Made by a program: the position numbers and the translations under genes
The notes under the pieces: generated by a model
Database searches by the model: none
What the model was told of the DNA's origin: nothing
The model's input: only the letters and a program-made list of their open reading frames with translations
Assembly (NCBI GenBank): GCA_020199835.1
Contig: JAIVJV010000009.1
Coordinates: forward strand, 930,001 to 994,000
Direction: 5' to 3'
Length of the DNA stretch: 64,000 nt
DNA from: Acidobacteriota bacterium
GTDB taxonomy: Bacteria > Acidobacteriota > Blastocatellia > Pyrinomonadales > Pyrinomonadaceae
Shown here: one piece after another, positions 1-8,559 of the stretch
Layout of the letters: each line of letters starts with the position of its first letter
How positions within the stretch are numbered: the stretch's first letter is position 1

Positions 1-67
1 CACCTATCACGAATCACAGGCAAAAGCGATCTATGCCGTGCGCGAGCGGTTAGGATTTAACGAATAG
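1..67 (+). CDS. C-terminal end of an upstream protein (partial)
   Basis: An open frame enters from the left edge (codons from position 2) and stops at TAG 65-67. It reads as a short C-terminus ending RERLGFNE, 12 bp before the start of the asparagine-synthetase gene on the same strand. Twenty-one codons are too few to name the protein. It is probably the preceding member of the polysaccharide operon, for example a glycosyltransferase, but that is inference from position only. Confidence 0.5.
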   Translation, partial: TYHESQAKAIYAVRERLGFNE

Positions 68-79
68 AGTTACAAGATT

Positions 80-2011
80 ATGTGCGGCATCACCGGCTGG
101 GCTAACCTCGATTCGCACGCGCCTCCTCCCGACGGCGCGCGTGATCTCCTCCATGCAATGTGCGAGCGGATGGTCCACCGCGGTCCGGATTCGGAAGGAC
201 TGTTCGTGACGACGGGCACCGCGCTCGGCATGCGCCGTCTCGCTATCATCGATCTTGTTACCGGCGAACAGCCAGCTCACAACGAAGACAGGTCAATCTC
301 CGTAATCCTCAACGGCGAGATCTACAACTATCGCGAACTCCGCACGGTGCTTGAGAAGCGCGGTCATTCGTTTCGCAGCGCCTCTGACACGGAAGTGTTG
401 CCGCATCTCTACGAAGAGTACGGCGACGCGATGGTGGGCGAGCTCAACGGCATGTTTGCGTTTGCGTTGTGGGACAGCAGACGGCGACGCCTGTTGATCG
501 CCCGCGATCGATTTGGTGAGAAGCCGCTGTACTGGGGTGTCTTCGACAAGACTTTGCTCTTCGCGTCAGAGCCGAAAGTTTTGCTGGCCCACCCGGCGAT
601 TAGACCAGCACTTAACTTGCAAGCGCTGCGGCAATATCTGTCTTTCGACTACGTACCCGCGCCGCTTTCGATCTACGAAGGCATCAACAAACTACCTGCG
701 GCGCACAAGCTCACGCTCGAAGGCGGGCGCGTAAACGTCGAGCGTTATTGGCGACTTAGTTACGAAACCAAACAGCCGGTTCCGAGTGAGCAGGAAGCTG
801 CGGATCAGCTGCGCGAGTTGATGGCCGATGCCGTGCGGATGCGTTTGGTGTCTGACGTGCCGCTCGGCGTGTTGCTGTCGGGTGGTGTTGATTCGTCAAC
901 GATCGCAGCGCTGGCGGTGCGTGCTTCATCCGAAGCGGTCAAGACGTTTTCAATTTCGTTTGCCGAGGCGTCGTTTGACGAGTCAGCGTATGCACGCGGT
1001 GTGGCGAAGTTTCTCGGCACCGATCATCACGAAGAGCGTTTGAGTGCAAACCTCGCCGCAAACCTCGTCAGCGAGATTGGATCGTGGATGGACGAACCGT
1101 TCAGCGATCCGTCGCTCGTGCCGACCTATTTGCTGTCCCGATTTACGCGCAAGCACGTGACGGTCGCGCTCGGCGGTGACGGTGGCGATGAATTGTTCGC
1201 GGGTTATCAGATGTACGCGGGTCATCGTTGGGCCGAAGTTTACAAGCATGTGCCGGCATCGTTGCGACGTGGGTTCGTCGAGCCACTCGTGCGGTGGTTG
1301 CCGGTGAAGACGAAGAACCTTTCGTTTGACTACAAGGCGCTCAGGTTTGTGACCGGCGCGAATTACGAAACTGTTGCGCGACATCACATCTGGTTTGGCT
1401 CATTCACTCCGCACCAGCAGCAACAGTTGCTTACGCCCGCAGCGCTCGATGCCAGCGACGGAGACATCTACGCCGACGCACGTGCGATCGCTGCTGAGTG
1501 CGAAGACGACGATCTAGTCACGCGCATGCAGAGCGTTGACACGCGACTCTATCTCGCGGAAGACATCCTCACGAAAGTGGATCGCGCGAGCATGGCAGTG
1601 TCGCTGGAAGTGCGGGCGCCGTTTCTCGATCCGCGCGTCGCGGAATATGCGGCATCATTACCCTGCAACTACAAACTGCGCCGCCTGAAAACGAAGTACA
1701 TCCTGAAGAAAGCGGTGCGCGACATGCTGCCCGGTTTCGTGACGCGCCGTGGCAAGAAAGGCTTTGGCGTTCCCGTGGCGGAGTGGCTGAAGTTTAACTT
1801 GCGTCCGCTCGCGCGCGATCTGTTGTCGCCGGAGCGTGTGCGCCGCGCAGGCGTTTTCAATCCCGAGTACGTTGCGCGCTTGCAAGACGAACACGAACGC
1901 GGCGTGGCGAACCATCGCAAGCTGCTCTGGACGTTACTGATGTTTGAGCTGTGGCACGAGAGTTTTGTTGAGACTCCAAAACGGATCGAGACTTCGGTCG
2001 AGAGTCGGTAA
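80..2011 (+). CDS. asnB: Asparagine synthetase (glutamine-hydrolysing) / AsnB-like amidotransferase
   Basis: A 643-residue class II amidotransferase. The protein starts MCGITGW, so Cys2 becomes the N-terminal glutaminase nucleophile after Met removal, which fixes the ATG at 80. The glutaminase domain covers about residues 1-215. The synthetase domain follows, with the PP-loop SGGVDSS near residue 267 and a GGDGGDELF motif near residue 370. The family transfers glutamine-derived ammonia to an ATP-activated carboxylate, normally aspartate. Neighbours are a sugar N-acyltransferase, a sugar dehydrogenase and a priming glycosyltransferase. This setting makes amidation of an acidic sugar or polysaccharide precursor a reasonable alternative to plain asparagine synthesis. 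The length is normal for the family. Confidence 0.9.
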   Translation: MCGITGWANLDSHAPPPDGARDLLHAMCERMVHRGPDSEGLFVTTGTALGMRRLAIIDLVTGEQPAHNEDRSISVILNGEIYNYRELRTVLEKRGHSFRSASDTEVLPHLYEEYGDAMVGELNGMFAFALWDSRRRRLLIARDRFGEKPLYWGVFDKTLLFASEPKVLLAHPAIRPALNLQALRQYLSFDYVPAPLSIYEGINKLPAAHKLTLEGGRVNVERYWRLSYETKQPVPSEQEAADQLRELMADAVRMRLVSDVPLGVLLSGGVDSSTIAALAVRASSEAVKTFSISFAEASFDESAYARGVAKFLGTDHHEERLSANLAANLVSEIGSWMDEPFSDPSLVPTYLLSRFTRKHVTVALGGDGGDELFAGYQMYAGHRWAEVYKHVPASLRRGFVEPLVRWLPVKTKNLSFDYKALRFVTGANYETVARHHIWFGSFTPHQQQQLLTPAALDASDGDIYADARAIAAECEDDDLVTRMQSVDTRLYLAEDILTKVDRASMAVSLEVRAPFLDPRVAEYAASLPCNYKLRRLKTKYILKKAVRDMLPGFVTRRGKKGFGVPVAEWLKFNLRPLARDLLSPERVRRAGVFNPEYVARLQDEHERGVANHRKLLWTLLMFELWHESFVETPKRIETSVESR

Positions 2012-2017
2012 CACGGA

Positions 2018-3187
2018 TTGGACGGATCTTTAAAACCAATCTATGAACAACTCTTCGCATGGTGCCAGGACCACGATTTTGCCGGTCACGATCCTTTCGA
2101 CGCACTCAACAGCCGGCTTTTTCAAGCGACACCGCTAGCGCACTCTCGCAACGCACGTCTGCTCTGGACGCAACTCGTAAAACGATCGCCCGCCGATCTA
2201 CGCCGCATCGCGCGCGTGCCTGCGGAACGAAACCCGAAAGGCATCGCGCTGTTTGCATTGGCCGAACTCGCAACTCACCGGCGTTTGCACACTCAAGCGT
2301 CAGCACGGCAAGCGAGAAACTTGTTAGCGATGTTGCTGTCGTTGAAAGTGGAGGGTTTCAGTGGCGCGGCGTGGGGGTATAACTTCGACTGGCAGAGCCG
2401 CAAGTTCTTCGCGCCGCGCGGCACGCCTACCGTTGTGCCGACCGCTTTCGCCGCGCGCGCGTTTATTGAAGCCGCGCGTCAATTTGAAGACGACGAATAT
2501 TTAAACGTCGCTCGGAGCGTGTGCGACTTTCTCCTGCGTGATCTACCACGCACAGTCGACACCGAAACCGAGCTCTGCTTCAGCTACGCACCCGACAGCA
2601 ACACACGCATCTTCAACGCCAGTTTACTTGCGGCGGAAGTGCTCGCCGAAACCGGCAGACTAACTAACAATACATCGCTATGCGATCACGCTACGCGCGC
2701 GGCTCGTTACGTCGTTAATCAACAACGACCGGATGGCTCCTGGCCGTATGGCACGGAACCAAACCAGTCGTGGATCGACAGCTTCCACACTGCTTACATT
2801 CTGTTTTCACTAAAGCGCATAATCGTGGGGTGCGCGCTCGGAGACGAGTTTCGAGCTGCTTTAGAACGCGGATTTAGTTACTGGAAAGAGACTTTCTTTC
2901 TTGCGGACGGCTGGCCGAAATACTACCATGACGACCCTTATCCCGCGGATGCACATGCCGCAGCCAGCGCCATCGTTACGCTCCTCGAATGCCGTGATCT
3001 GGACGACACTGCGACCACAACTGCCCGGAAAGTTGCTGCCTGGACCATCCAAAATCTGCGTGACAAACGAGGCTTCTTTTACTATCAACGCCGCCGGTTC
3101 TACACGGTTCGCAAGCCGTACATGCGCTGGACCCAGGCGTGGATGCTGTATGCTCTCGCACGTCTATTAGAGGACATGCCTAACTAA
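2018..3187 (+). CDS. Alpha/alpha-toroid protein of a polysaccharide locus, function unknown
   Basis: A 389-residue soluble protein without signal peptide or membrane segment. The only sensible start is TTG 2018, 6 bp after the asnB stop; the nearby ATG is out of frame. It has helical, aromatic-rich repeats with motifs of the type QRPDGSWPYG (about residue 240) and WIDSFHTAYILFSL, typical of (alpha/alpha)6 barrels as in polysaccharide lyases, prenyltransferase-like toroids and VpsJ-like proteins. It ends one base before the next gene, so it is translationally coupled. A role in trimming or modifying a glycan intermediate is inferred from context only. I do not recognise a catalytic site. Confidence 0.7.
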   Translation: MDGSLKPIYEQLFAWCQDHDFAGHDPFDALNSRLFQATPLAHSRNARLLWTQLVKRSPADLRRIARVPAERNPKGIALFALAELATHRRLHTQASARQARNLLAMLLSLKVEGFSGAAWGYNFDWQSRKFFAPRGTPTVVPTAFAARAFIEAARQFEDDEYLNVARSVCDFLLRDLPRTVDTETELCFSYAPDSNTRIFNASLLAAEVLAETGRLTNNTSLCDHATRAARYVVNQQRPDGSWPYGTEPNQSWIDSFHTAYILFSLKRIIVGCALGDEFRAALERGFSYWKETFFLADGWPKYYHDDPYPADAHAAASAIVTLLECRDLDDTATTTARKVAAWTIQNLRDKRGFFYYQRRRFYTVRKPYMRWTQAWMLYALARLLEDMPN

Positions 3188-3670
3188 ATGCCAATCACCG
3201 CAGACGTAATTTTGGGACGCGACGTCCGCATCTTTCAGCCTGATTTGGTTAACCTGTACGGCTGTTCTATCGGAAACGAAACAAAGGTCGGCGCGTTTGT
3301 AGAGATCCAGCAGAACGCAATTATCGGCGCGCGTTGTAAGATCTCGTCGCACACTTTTATTTGTGAGGGCGTCGACATCGAAGACGAGTGTTTCATCGGA
3401 CATGGCGTGATGTTTACCAACGACGTCTATCCGCTCGCGGTGAATCGCGACGGCACGTTGCAGACAGAAGCAGACTGGCAGGTGATCAAAACGAAAGTCA
3501 AAAAACGAGCGAGCATCGGCAGCAATGCGACCATTATTGCCGGCGTCACGATTGGCGAAGGAGCTTTGATCGGCGCGGGTGCGGTGGTGACAAAAGACGT
3601 CCCTGATTTCGCCATCGTCGCGGGCGTTCCAGCGCGTGTGATTGGCGACGTACGCGAGCGAACAACATGA
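3188..3670 (+). CDS. Hexapeptide-repeat sugar N-acyltransferase (WbpD/WlbB-like)
   Basis: A 160-residue left-handed beta-helix acyltransferase. The repeats are visible as [LIV]GxxxxI steps such as IGARCKISSH, IGSNATIIAGVTIGEGALIGAGAVVTK and IVAGVPARVIG (quoted in part). The family acetylates an amino sugar nucleotide using acetyl-CoA; the WbpD/WlbB group acts on UDP-2-acetamido-3-amino-glucuronate. The ATG directly follows the previous stop. The TGA overlaps the next ATG (ATGA at 3667-3670), the same pairing with a Gfo/Idh dehydrogenase that is known in wlb/wbp loci. Substrate specificity is inferred from this pairing. Confidence 0.85.
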   Translation: MPITADVILGRDVRIFQPDLVNLYGCSIGNETKVGAFVEIQQNAIIGARCKISSHTFICEGVDIEDECFIGHGVMFTNDVYPLAVNRDGTLQTEADWQVIKTKVKKRASIGSNATIIAGVTIGEGALIGAGAVVTKDVPDFAIVAGVPARVIGDVRERTT

Positions 3671-4680
3671 TCAAGGTCGGTGTCATCGGCTACGGTTACT
3701 GGGGACCGAACCTCGTGCGCAACTTCATGGCCGCGCCGGATTCGGCCGTAGGCCGCGTCTGTGACTTGCGCGAAGAGCGGCTCGCGCCGTTGCAGAAGCT
3801 TTATCCAGGCATTAAGACGTGTGGGAACTCAACCGACCTGATCAACGATCCGCAGATCGATGCGGTCGTGATCGCGACTCCCGTCTCGTCTCATTTTGAT
3901 CTGGCGCTCGCGGCGTTGAAAGCAGGCAAGCACGTCCTCGTTGAGAAGCCACTCGCAGCGAACTCCGATCAAGCGCGTCAACTAATCGATGAAGCCGCCG
4001 CCCGCAAACTCGTGCTGCTGGTGGACCACACGTTTGTATACACAGACGCGGTGCGAAAGATTCGCGAGCTGATCTCATCAGGACAACTCGGCGAGATCTA
4101 TTACTACGACGCTGTGCGCGTGAACCTCGGTCTCTTTCAACACGACGTAAACGTGATCTGGGACCTTGCAATTCACGACCTGTCGATCATGGACGCCGTT
4201 CTGCCCGCGAAGCCGGTGGCGATCTCGACCACCGGAATCAGTCACATTCCCGGTCAACCGGAAAACGTCGCTTACATCACACTCTTCTTTGCCGGCCCGC
4301 AGATCGCTCACGTACACGTAAATTGGCTTACGCCCGTTAAGGTGCGTCACACGTTGATCGGCGGCAGTGAAAAAATGATCCTTTACGACGATCTCGACCC
4401 GAGCGAGAAGCTGAAGGTTTACGACAAAGGCATCAGCGTCACGCCGCGACCCGAAGATGTTTACAAAATGCTCGTAAGCTATCGCTCGGGCGATATGTAT
4501 GCGCCGCGTCTCGACAACACAGAAGCACTCCAAACCGAAGCGCTTCACTTCATCGACTGCGTGCAGAACAATCGACAGCCCGAAACCGACGGCGCCGCGG
4601 GACTACGTATGGTGCAGATGATCGAAGCCGCGGAAAAGTCGCTCCGCGATCGCGGCAGGTTGATCGAACTTCAATTGTGA
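3667..4680 (+). CDS. Gfo/Idh/MocA-family sugar (UDP-hexuronate) dehydrogenase
   Basis: A 337-residue NAD(P)-dependent oxidoreductase. The N-terminal Rossmann motif GVIGYGYWGPNLVRN is at residues 5-19, and the family's EKPLA motif (catalytic Lys) lies near residue 94. The C-terminal half is the alpha/beta substrate-binding domain. In WlbA/WbpB relatives the enzyme oxidises C3 of UDP-GlcNAcA, before transamination and acetylation by the acyltransferase encoded just upstream. No aminotransferase is in the window, so that step would have to be encoded to the left. It overlaps the upstream gene by 4 bp and ends 6 bp before the next. Confidence 0.85.
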   Translation: MIKVGVIGYGYWGPNLVRNFMAAPDSAVGRVCDLREERLAPLQKLYPGIKTCGNSTDLINDPQIDAVVIATPVSSHFDLALAALKAGKHVLVEKPLAANSDQARQLIDEAAARKLVLLVDHTFVYTDAVRKIRELISSGQLGEIYYYDAVRVNLGLFQHDVNVIWDLAIHDLSIMDAVLPAKPVAISTTGISHIPGQPENVAYITLFFAGPQIAHVHVNWLTPVKVRHTLIGGSEKMILYDDLDPSEKLKVYDKGISVTPRPEDVYKMLVSYRSGDMYAPRLDNTEALQTEALHFIDCVQNNRQPETDGAAGLRMVQMIEAAEKSLRDRGRLIELQL

Positions 4681-4686
4681 TCCGCG

Positions 4687-5703
4687 ATGCGTCTCTGGAT
4701 CGATCTCGCAAACTCGCCGCACGTTCCGTTCTTCAAAGCACTTGCGGCGAGGTTTGTTGAATGCGGTCATGCGATCGAAACGACCGCACGCGCGTTTGCC
4801 GAAACGGTTCCACTCGCTCACGCCGCGGGTTTCAAGCCGCACGTTGTGGGCGCCCATGGGGGACGAGAGGTGTCGGCGAAAGCCGGGAACCTGATGAGCC
4901 GCGCGTGGTCCCTCGCGACGTGGGCACGCAAACGGCAGTTTGACCTGGCCATCAGTCATAACTCCTATTCGCAAATCCTCGCCGCGCGGGCGTTGCGCAT
5001 CCGCCGCGTTACGTTGATGGATTACGAATATCAACCCGCGAACCATCTCGCGTTTCGACTCACGTCGCGCATCATCGTGCCCGCCAGTTTTCCCGCGAGG
5101 CAGTTGCGACGTTACGGTGCGAGCGTGGGCAAGGTGCGTCGCTATCATGGCACGAAAGAGGATGTTTACCTCGCTGACTTTCAAGCCGATCCGTCATTCG
5201 CGAAAGAGTTGTGTGAACTCGGCGTCCGCCCGGATAATGTGCTGGTCCTGATGCGGCCCCCGGCGCACGACGCTCTGTACCATCGTTTTCAGAACAACCT
5301 GTTTGACGAAGCGTTGGCGATGTTGCTGGCGAGAGACAACGTGCAGGTGGTCCTGCTGCCGCGCAACGAGCAGCAGCGAGCGACGTATTCATCGCGCGCC
5401 GGTGATCGTTTGATCGTGCCGACGGAACCTTTGGACGGCGCGAACTTGATCGCTGCGAGCGATTTAGTGATCAGCGCGGGCGGAACGATCAATCGCGAGG
5501 CGGCGGCCCTTGGTGTGCCGGTCGCGAGCGTCTACGCTGGAGCGTGGGCCGCGGTCGATGAAGAGCTCGTGAAGGAAGGCCGGTTGCAGCGGATCGCAAG
5601 TTCCGAAGACTTGCGCAAGTTACCGGTACAGAGGAAGTCTTCATCAAAGCCGCGCCGGGCAATCGCAGTAATCGATGAAGTCGTGCGCCTGATCCTCGAA
5701 TAA
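4687..5703 (+). CDS. DUF354 glycosyltransferase-like protein
   Basis: A 338-residue protein starting MRLWIDLANSPHVPFFKAL, the signature opening of DUF354 proteins, which have a GT-B-like fold (UDP-GlcNAc 2-epimerase/MurG-like) and occur in archaeal and bacterial glycan loci. A C-terminal GGTINREAAALGVPVAS segment (near residue 262) matches the nucleotide-sugar binding region of GT-B enzymes. There is no signal peptide. It lies within the polysaccharide operon. The exact reaction of DUF354 is not established, so the function is inferred. Confidence 0.8.
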   Translation: MRLWIDLANSPHVPFFKALAARFVECGHAIETTARAFAETVPLAHAAGFKPHVVGAHGGREVSAKAGNLMSRAWSLATWARKRQFDLAISHNSYSQILAARALRIRRVTLMDYEYQPANHLAFRLTSRIIVPASFPARQLRRYGASVGKVRRYHGTKEDVYLADFQADPSFAKELCELGVRPDNVLVLMRPPAHDALYHRFQNNLFDEALAMLLARDNVQVVLLPRNEQQRATYSSRAGDRLIVPTEPLDGANLIAASDLVISAGGTINREAAALGVPVASVYAGAWAAVDEELVKEGRLQRIASSEDLRKLPVQRKSSSKPRRAIAVIDEVVRLILE

Positions 5704-5712
5704 AAGACCCCG

Positions 5713-7266
5713 ATGCGAGCGCAACGTAAACAACAACAACCGCTGACTGACGCGAGCGCCGTGCGTGTGCCCGGTCGCGCGCCGAACTGGATCATTCCAA
5801 CAGTCAAGGCGCTGCTTGTCGTGGCGGACGCCCTCGCCGCTGCGGGTTCGTTCATCTTTGCGTTTTATCTGCGCGAAGGAACTTCGGCTTTCGCGAGTGA
5901 CGGAACCTTGTGGTGGAGCGATCAGTTTGCGCCGTACGGCGCGCTCATGTTGTTTGTCGTCGGCATACGCTTGCTGAGTTTTCGCTACTGCGATCTGTAT
6001 CGACTGCGTGGCGAGTTCTCGTTGGTGGACGACGCCATTCGGGTCTTCAAAGCGACGGCAATCGGATCGTTGTTGATCGTTGCGGCTGCGTTTCTTTATC
6101 GCGGCGGGTTTGAGTTTCGCGCGTTCTCCTACGCGCGCGGCGTGTTCGTGGCGGATTTCTTCCTGGTGCTCGTCAGTGTCGTTGCGATCCGGTTCGGGAT
6201 GAGGTCAGCGCAGTCCTTCGCGCGCAGCCGGCAGATCAACTTGATACCGACCCTCGTGGTTGGTCGTGGTCCGGAAGCATCGTTGTTCATCCGTGAGATG
6301 CGCGAACGTCCTTCGCTTGGCTACCGTGTGATCGGCGTGGTCGACACGCACGCAGCCGAAATGCAGCCGATCGGCAACTACGAAGGCGTGCCGGTGATTG
6401 CGACGCTCGAGGGTTTGCCGGAAGCGATTCGCGACTCGGGCGCCAACGAAGTGATCATCGCCGATCCGCAAGTGAGTGGCGACGCGTTGTTTGAAGTGAT
6501 GATGCGTTGCGGGCGCCGTCGTGGAGTGGAGTTTCGCATCGCGCCGAGTTTGTTCAACTGCCTGCCACGCAAAACCGAGATCGATCAAATCGGTGTGTTG
6601 CCGATGATTCGTCTCTTTCGCGAACCGCTGTCGAGCGGCGCGCGAATCCTGAAGCGCACGTTTGATATCGTGACTTCCGCTCTCGCAATCGTGCTGCTGT
6701 TACCGCTGTGGCTGCTGCTCGCCTTGCTAATCAAGCTGGATTCGCGAGGCCCCATCTTCTACACGCAGGAACGCGTCGGTATGGATGGCCGGCTGTTTTT
6801 ACTTTACAAGTTCCGCACGATGATCGCGGACGCGGATCCGGAACTGCATCGCGAGTACCAGCGCGCCTTTATCGCCGGCCGTGCTGAAGCAAACCTCGGC
6901 GATGCGCAAAAACCGACTTACAAACTATTCGCCGATCCGCGTATTACGCGCGTCGGCAAGTTTTTGCGACGCACCAGTCTCGACGAAGTGCCGCAGCTAA
7001 TAAACGTGGTGATGGGTGACATGAGTATCGTTGGACCACGACCGCCGATCCCCTATGAGGTTGAGGCTTACGAACTGTGGCACCGCAAGCGACTCGACAT
7101 GAAACCCGGCCTCACCGGCCTTTGGCAGGTTTCCGGAAGAAATCGTCTGCCGTTTGAAGAGATGGTGCGACTCGATCTCTTTTACATCGAGAACTGGTCG
7201 CTCTTACTCGATCTGAAAATCATCCTGCGCACCGGATTTGTGATGATCGGTCGCGAAGGTTACTGA
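5713..7266 (+). CDS. Polyprenyl (undecaprenyl-phosphate) glycosylphosphotransferase, WbaP/PssY type
   Basis: A 517-residue membrane enzyme that primes polysaccharide synthesis by moving a sugar-1-phosphate onto undecaprenyl phosphate. The N-terminal half has four or five predicted transmembrane helices and a CoA-binding-like Rossmann domain (about residues 170-300). The C-terminal catalytic domain carries KRTFDIVTS, the KFRTM motif, [11 protein letters not shown] and VGPRPP, then [13 protein letters not shown]. These are the conserved blocks of the bacterial sugar transferase family. It ends the plus-strand operon and overlaps the convergent peptidase gene by 7 bp. Confidence 0.92.
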   Translation: MRAQRKQQQPLTDASAVRVPGRAPNWIIPTVKALLVVADALAAAGSFIFAFYLREGTSAFASDGTLWWSDQFAPYGALMLFVVGIRLLSFRYCDLYRLRGEFSLVDDAIRVFKATAIGSLLIVAAAFLYRGGFEFRAFSYARGVFVADFFLVLVSVVAIRFGMRSAQSFARSRQINLIPTLVVGRGPEASLFIREMRERPSLGYRVIGVVDTHAAEMQPIGNYEGVPVIATLEGLPEAIRDSGANEVIIADPQVSGDALFEVMMRCGRRRGVEFRIAPSLFNCLPRKTEIDQIGVLPMIRLFREPLSSGARILKRTFDIVTSALAIVLLLPLWLLLALLIKLDSRGPIFYTQERVGMDGRLFLLYKFRTMIADADPELHREYQRAFIAGRAEANLGDAQKPTYKLFADPRITRVGKFLRRTSLDEVPQLINVVMGDMSIVGPRPPIPYEVEAYELWHRKRLDMKPGLTGLWQVSGRNRLPFEEMVRLDLFYIENWSLLLDLKIILRTGFVMIGREGY

Positions 7267-8516
7267 GAAAGTCCCGCCAGCGCGATTTCTAAAAGCAGAA
7301 TCTTCTTGATGCCTTTGTAGAGCGGCTCGATCTCGCAGTTTTCCGTGAGCGCGTGCGCATCGTTGCATGGACCAGCGCCGGTCGAAATCGAACTGATGCC
7401 TTGCAGCAGTGCAGCGCTCGAGTTGTTTGACCCCGCGTTGCCAATCGGCGGATTGAAACCCATGGCGCGATGAACGGCTTCGGCCATCTTCACCAGATGC
7501 GACTCGCGATTGCCCGGCAACACTGCCGCCGGTGATGACGAAATGATGTCAGTCTTCACCGTCACGCCCTCTCGCTTTGCTTCTTCTTCGAGAATCGCCG
7601 CGATCTGTTTCTCCAGGTCCGCGATCACTTCATTACTCGTCGATCGCAGATCGACCGTGAACCACGCGTCGGACGCCTTCGCGTTCACGACTTCTGAACC
7701 GCCCAGCATGCCGATGTTCAGGTTTGACGACGGGTTGGTCGGAACTTTCAACTCGTAAATACGGGCGATCGCGCGTGCGAGCGGCAGCGACCCCGAGTAC
7801 GGCGGGGTGCGAGACCGCGTATGGCCGCCTGGTCCAATGAAATGATGTCGATACCAGTTGATGCCGATGCCGGCATATGTGAATCCTTCGTAACCTCCGT
7901 CAAGGGCGATGTAGTAATCGACTTTGCCTTTGTTCTCCTTCGTGTAGTGCTTCGCGCCGCTCATGCCGGCTTCTTCGTCGGTGGTGAAAAGAAAAACGAG
8001 ATCGCCTTTGGTCTTGATATTTGCGGCGTCGAGCGCGCGTATGGTGGCGAGCAGTGCTTCTATGTTTCGCGTATCGTCGCCAACGCCGGGCGCGTGAACT
8101 CGGCCCTCGCGCACAGTCGCTTTGATTTTCAAGCCCGGTTGAAAGACGGTGTCCATGTGCGCGTCAAACACGGTGACCGGACGGCCGGCAGTTCCTTTCC
8201 GCGTGGCGATCAGGTTGCCGGCGGCGTCGTAACGTATGTCCAGGTTGTGTTTGCGCAGCAGGCTTTCAATGTAGCGCGCGCGTTCCTGTTCCTGTTTCGA
8301 CGGCGCATTGATCTCGGTGATGGCGATCCACTCGCGCAGGATCGCGTCGCGATCCGTGTCGATGTGATCGAAAGCGGCCTTTACGCGCGCGTCTTCCTGA
8401 ATTGTCTTTACTTCTTCCGCGTAATTAACCGACTGAGTTACGGCAGGAGCAGCCAGCGGCGCCGCCAACAGCGACACCAGCAAACAAAAGACCAGCACAA
8501 CCAGAATTGGACGCAT
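7260..8516 (-). CDS. Secreted M20/M25/M40-family metallopeptidase
   Basis: A 418-residue zinc peptidase. I place the start at ATG 8516 because MRPILVVLVFCLLVSLLAAP begins a clean signal peptide and an AGGG lies 9 bp upstream; the frame stays open 40 codons further but without a sensible N-terminus. Metal-site motifs are DAHMDTV, a GVGDDTRN aspartate, TDEEAG with the catalytic Glu pair, and a C-terminal NDAH. The central segment is the dimerisation/lid domain. It probably hydrolyses peptides or aminoacylated amino acids in the periplasm or outside the cell. It is divergent from the O-antigen ligase, with 43 bp between the start codons. Confidence 0.88.
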   Translation of the reverse strand: MRPILVVLVFCLLVSLLAAPLAAPAVTQSVNYAEEVKTIQEDARVKAAFDHIDTDRDAILREWIAITEINAPSKQEQERARYIESLLRKHNLDIRYDAAGNLIATRKGTAGRPVTVFDAHMDTVFQPGLKIKATVREGRVHAPGVGDDTRNIEALLATIRALDAANIKTKGDLVFLFTTDEEAGMSGAKHYTKENKGKVDYYIALDGGYEGFTYAGIGINWYRHHFIGPGGHTRSRTPPYSGSLPLARAIARIYELKVPTNPSSNLNIGMLGGSEVVNAKASDAWFTVDLRSTSNEVIADLEKQIAAILEEEAKREGVTVKTDIISSSPAAVLPGNRESHLVKMAEAVHRAMGFNPPIGNAGSNNSSAALLQGISSISTGAGPCNDAHALTENCEIEPLYKGIKKILLLEIALAGLSQ

Positions 8517-8559
8517 GCAATTAACCCTGAATGGAATATAGTAGACCGCGAACATTCTA

